DNA of 64,000 nucleotides from positions 1,550,001-1,614,000 of the forward strand of contig NZ_CP009928.1 of the NCBI RefSeq assembly GCF_001021975.1. The letters run 5' to 3'. A program made the position numbers and the translations under genes. The notes under the pieces are model-generated. The model was not told the DNA's origin and searched no databases. It saw only the letters and a program-made list of their open reading frames with translations. The DNA is from Chryseobacterium gallinarum (GTDB taxonomy: Bacteria > Bacteroidota > Bacteroidia > Flavobacteriales > Weeksellaceae). Positions 63,696 to 64,000 of this stretch are shown piece by piece. The stretch's first letter is position 1, and each line of letters begins with the position of its first letter.

Positions 63696-64000
63696 ATGTC
63701 ACAAAAAGTAATTTCATACGCAGATCTTTCGATCATCAACAGTGCTTTAAAAGCTATCAAAGCAGATCTAAGGGAGGTAAATCTGGAATTAGGAAGCCTC
63801 AATAACAAGCATGATCATCTCAAAGATGATTTGCTTACATTGGCGAATTCTTTCGCTGATTTTGTTGAAGCCGATCTCAAAAACAAAGCCCTACAACTCG
63901 CTGAAACCCGGCAAGGTAACCTCAAGCAGGACCTTCAGATTAAATTCGGATATTATGCCGAAATCAGGAGAATGGCAACAGGTATTCTTCATGGAGTAGA
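63696..64000 (+). CDS. cassette protein B, second copy, cut by the window edge
   Basis: Starting at ATG 63696 (MSQKVISYADLS), the first 101 residues are visible. Heptad coiled coil (LKAIKADLREVNLELGSLNN), then QLAETRQGNLKQDLQIKFGYY matches QLAEVRQGNLKQELHNRYGYY in the first B protein. The gene runs off the right edge, 19 bases after A, as in the first cassette. Confidence 0.85.
   Translation, partial: MSQKVISYADLSIINSALKAIKADLREVNLELGSLNNKHDHLKDDLLTLANSFADFVEADLKNKALQLAETRQGNLKQDLQIKFGYYAEIRRMATGILHGV

Noticed and set aside
1..64000. CRISPR arrays, prophage, transposase genes, plasmid origins
   Set aside because: No spaced direct repeats, no integrase or transposase, and no replication initiator were seen on either strand.

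Overview
This 64 kb window is a chromosomal segment of a flavobacterium, most likely Chryseobacterium or a close relative in the Weeksellaceae. The evidence is low G+C content, Bacteroidota promoters (TTG, about 19-23 bp, then TAnnTTTG) instead of the E. coli type, two-gene TonB receptor/PepSY sets, a ribosomal protein L21 with a long C-terminal tail, DUF5686 and DUF3820 proteins, and small KxLxR-type 'bacteriocin-like' peptides. I see no prophage, insertion sequence or CRISPR array. Coding density is high and most genes are housekeeping.

Layout. 1-4.9 kb: a HerA-like ATPase cut by the window edge, a secreted protein of unknown function, a sulfur-handling row (metallo-beta-lactamase/rhodanese fusion, rhodanese lipoprotein, thioredoxin) and a nitrilase-family amidase. 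5-12 kb: a small barrel-like protein, the site-2 protease RseP, two duplicated tRNA-Asn genes, a DUF5686 outer-membrane protein, a broken small-peptide gene and rplU-rpmA. 12-23.5 kb: a lipoprotein zinc protease, an acyltransferase, a MiaE-like hydroxylase, a DUF502 protein, tryptophanase, a flavin monooxygenase/C-S lyase pair, a TonB receptor and a PQQ-type sugar dehydrogenase lipoprotein. 23.5-34.8 kb: a BlaI/BlaR-type pair with an operator lying on its own promoter, uvrB, several membrane proteins, pabB-pabC, menD and a 2OG-Fe(II) oxygenase. 34.9-45.8 kb: two divergent double-glycine-leader peptides, a radical SAM protein, an AsmA-like giant, DUF2797, an epimerase, DUF2795 and secA. 45.9-54.6 kb: two tandem TonB receptor + PepSY reductase pairs (iron/siderophore uptake), a ROK kinase and msrA.

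The accessory and least described part is 54.7-64 kb. A membrane-anchored protein of unknown function and a structured-looking non-coding stretch with a 52-residue secreted-type peptide precede a TPR sensor kinase and its response regulator. Directly downstream is a tight five-gene cassette: a small conserved protein (A), a coiled-coil protein with two C-terminal membrane helices (B), a charged 53-residue protein (C), a 170-residue protein (D) and a Ycf46-like AAA+ ATPase (E). A terminator and a new promoter follow, then a second A gene and the start of a second B gene, so the cassette is at least partly duplicated and continues past the window. I did not recognise A, B, C or D. The first A copy has a run of nine adenines that throws its conserved start out of frame. 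I regard this cassette as the best candidate for an undescribed system; its function is unknown to me.
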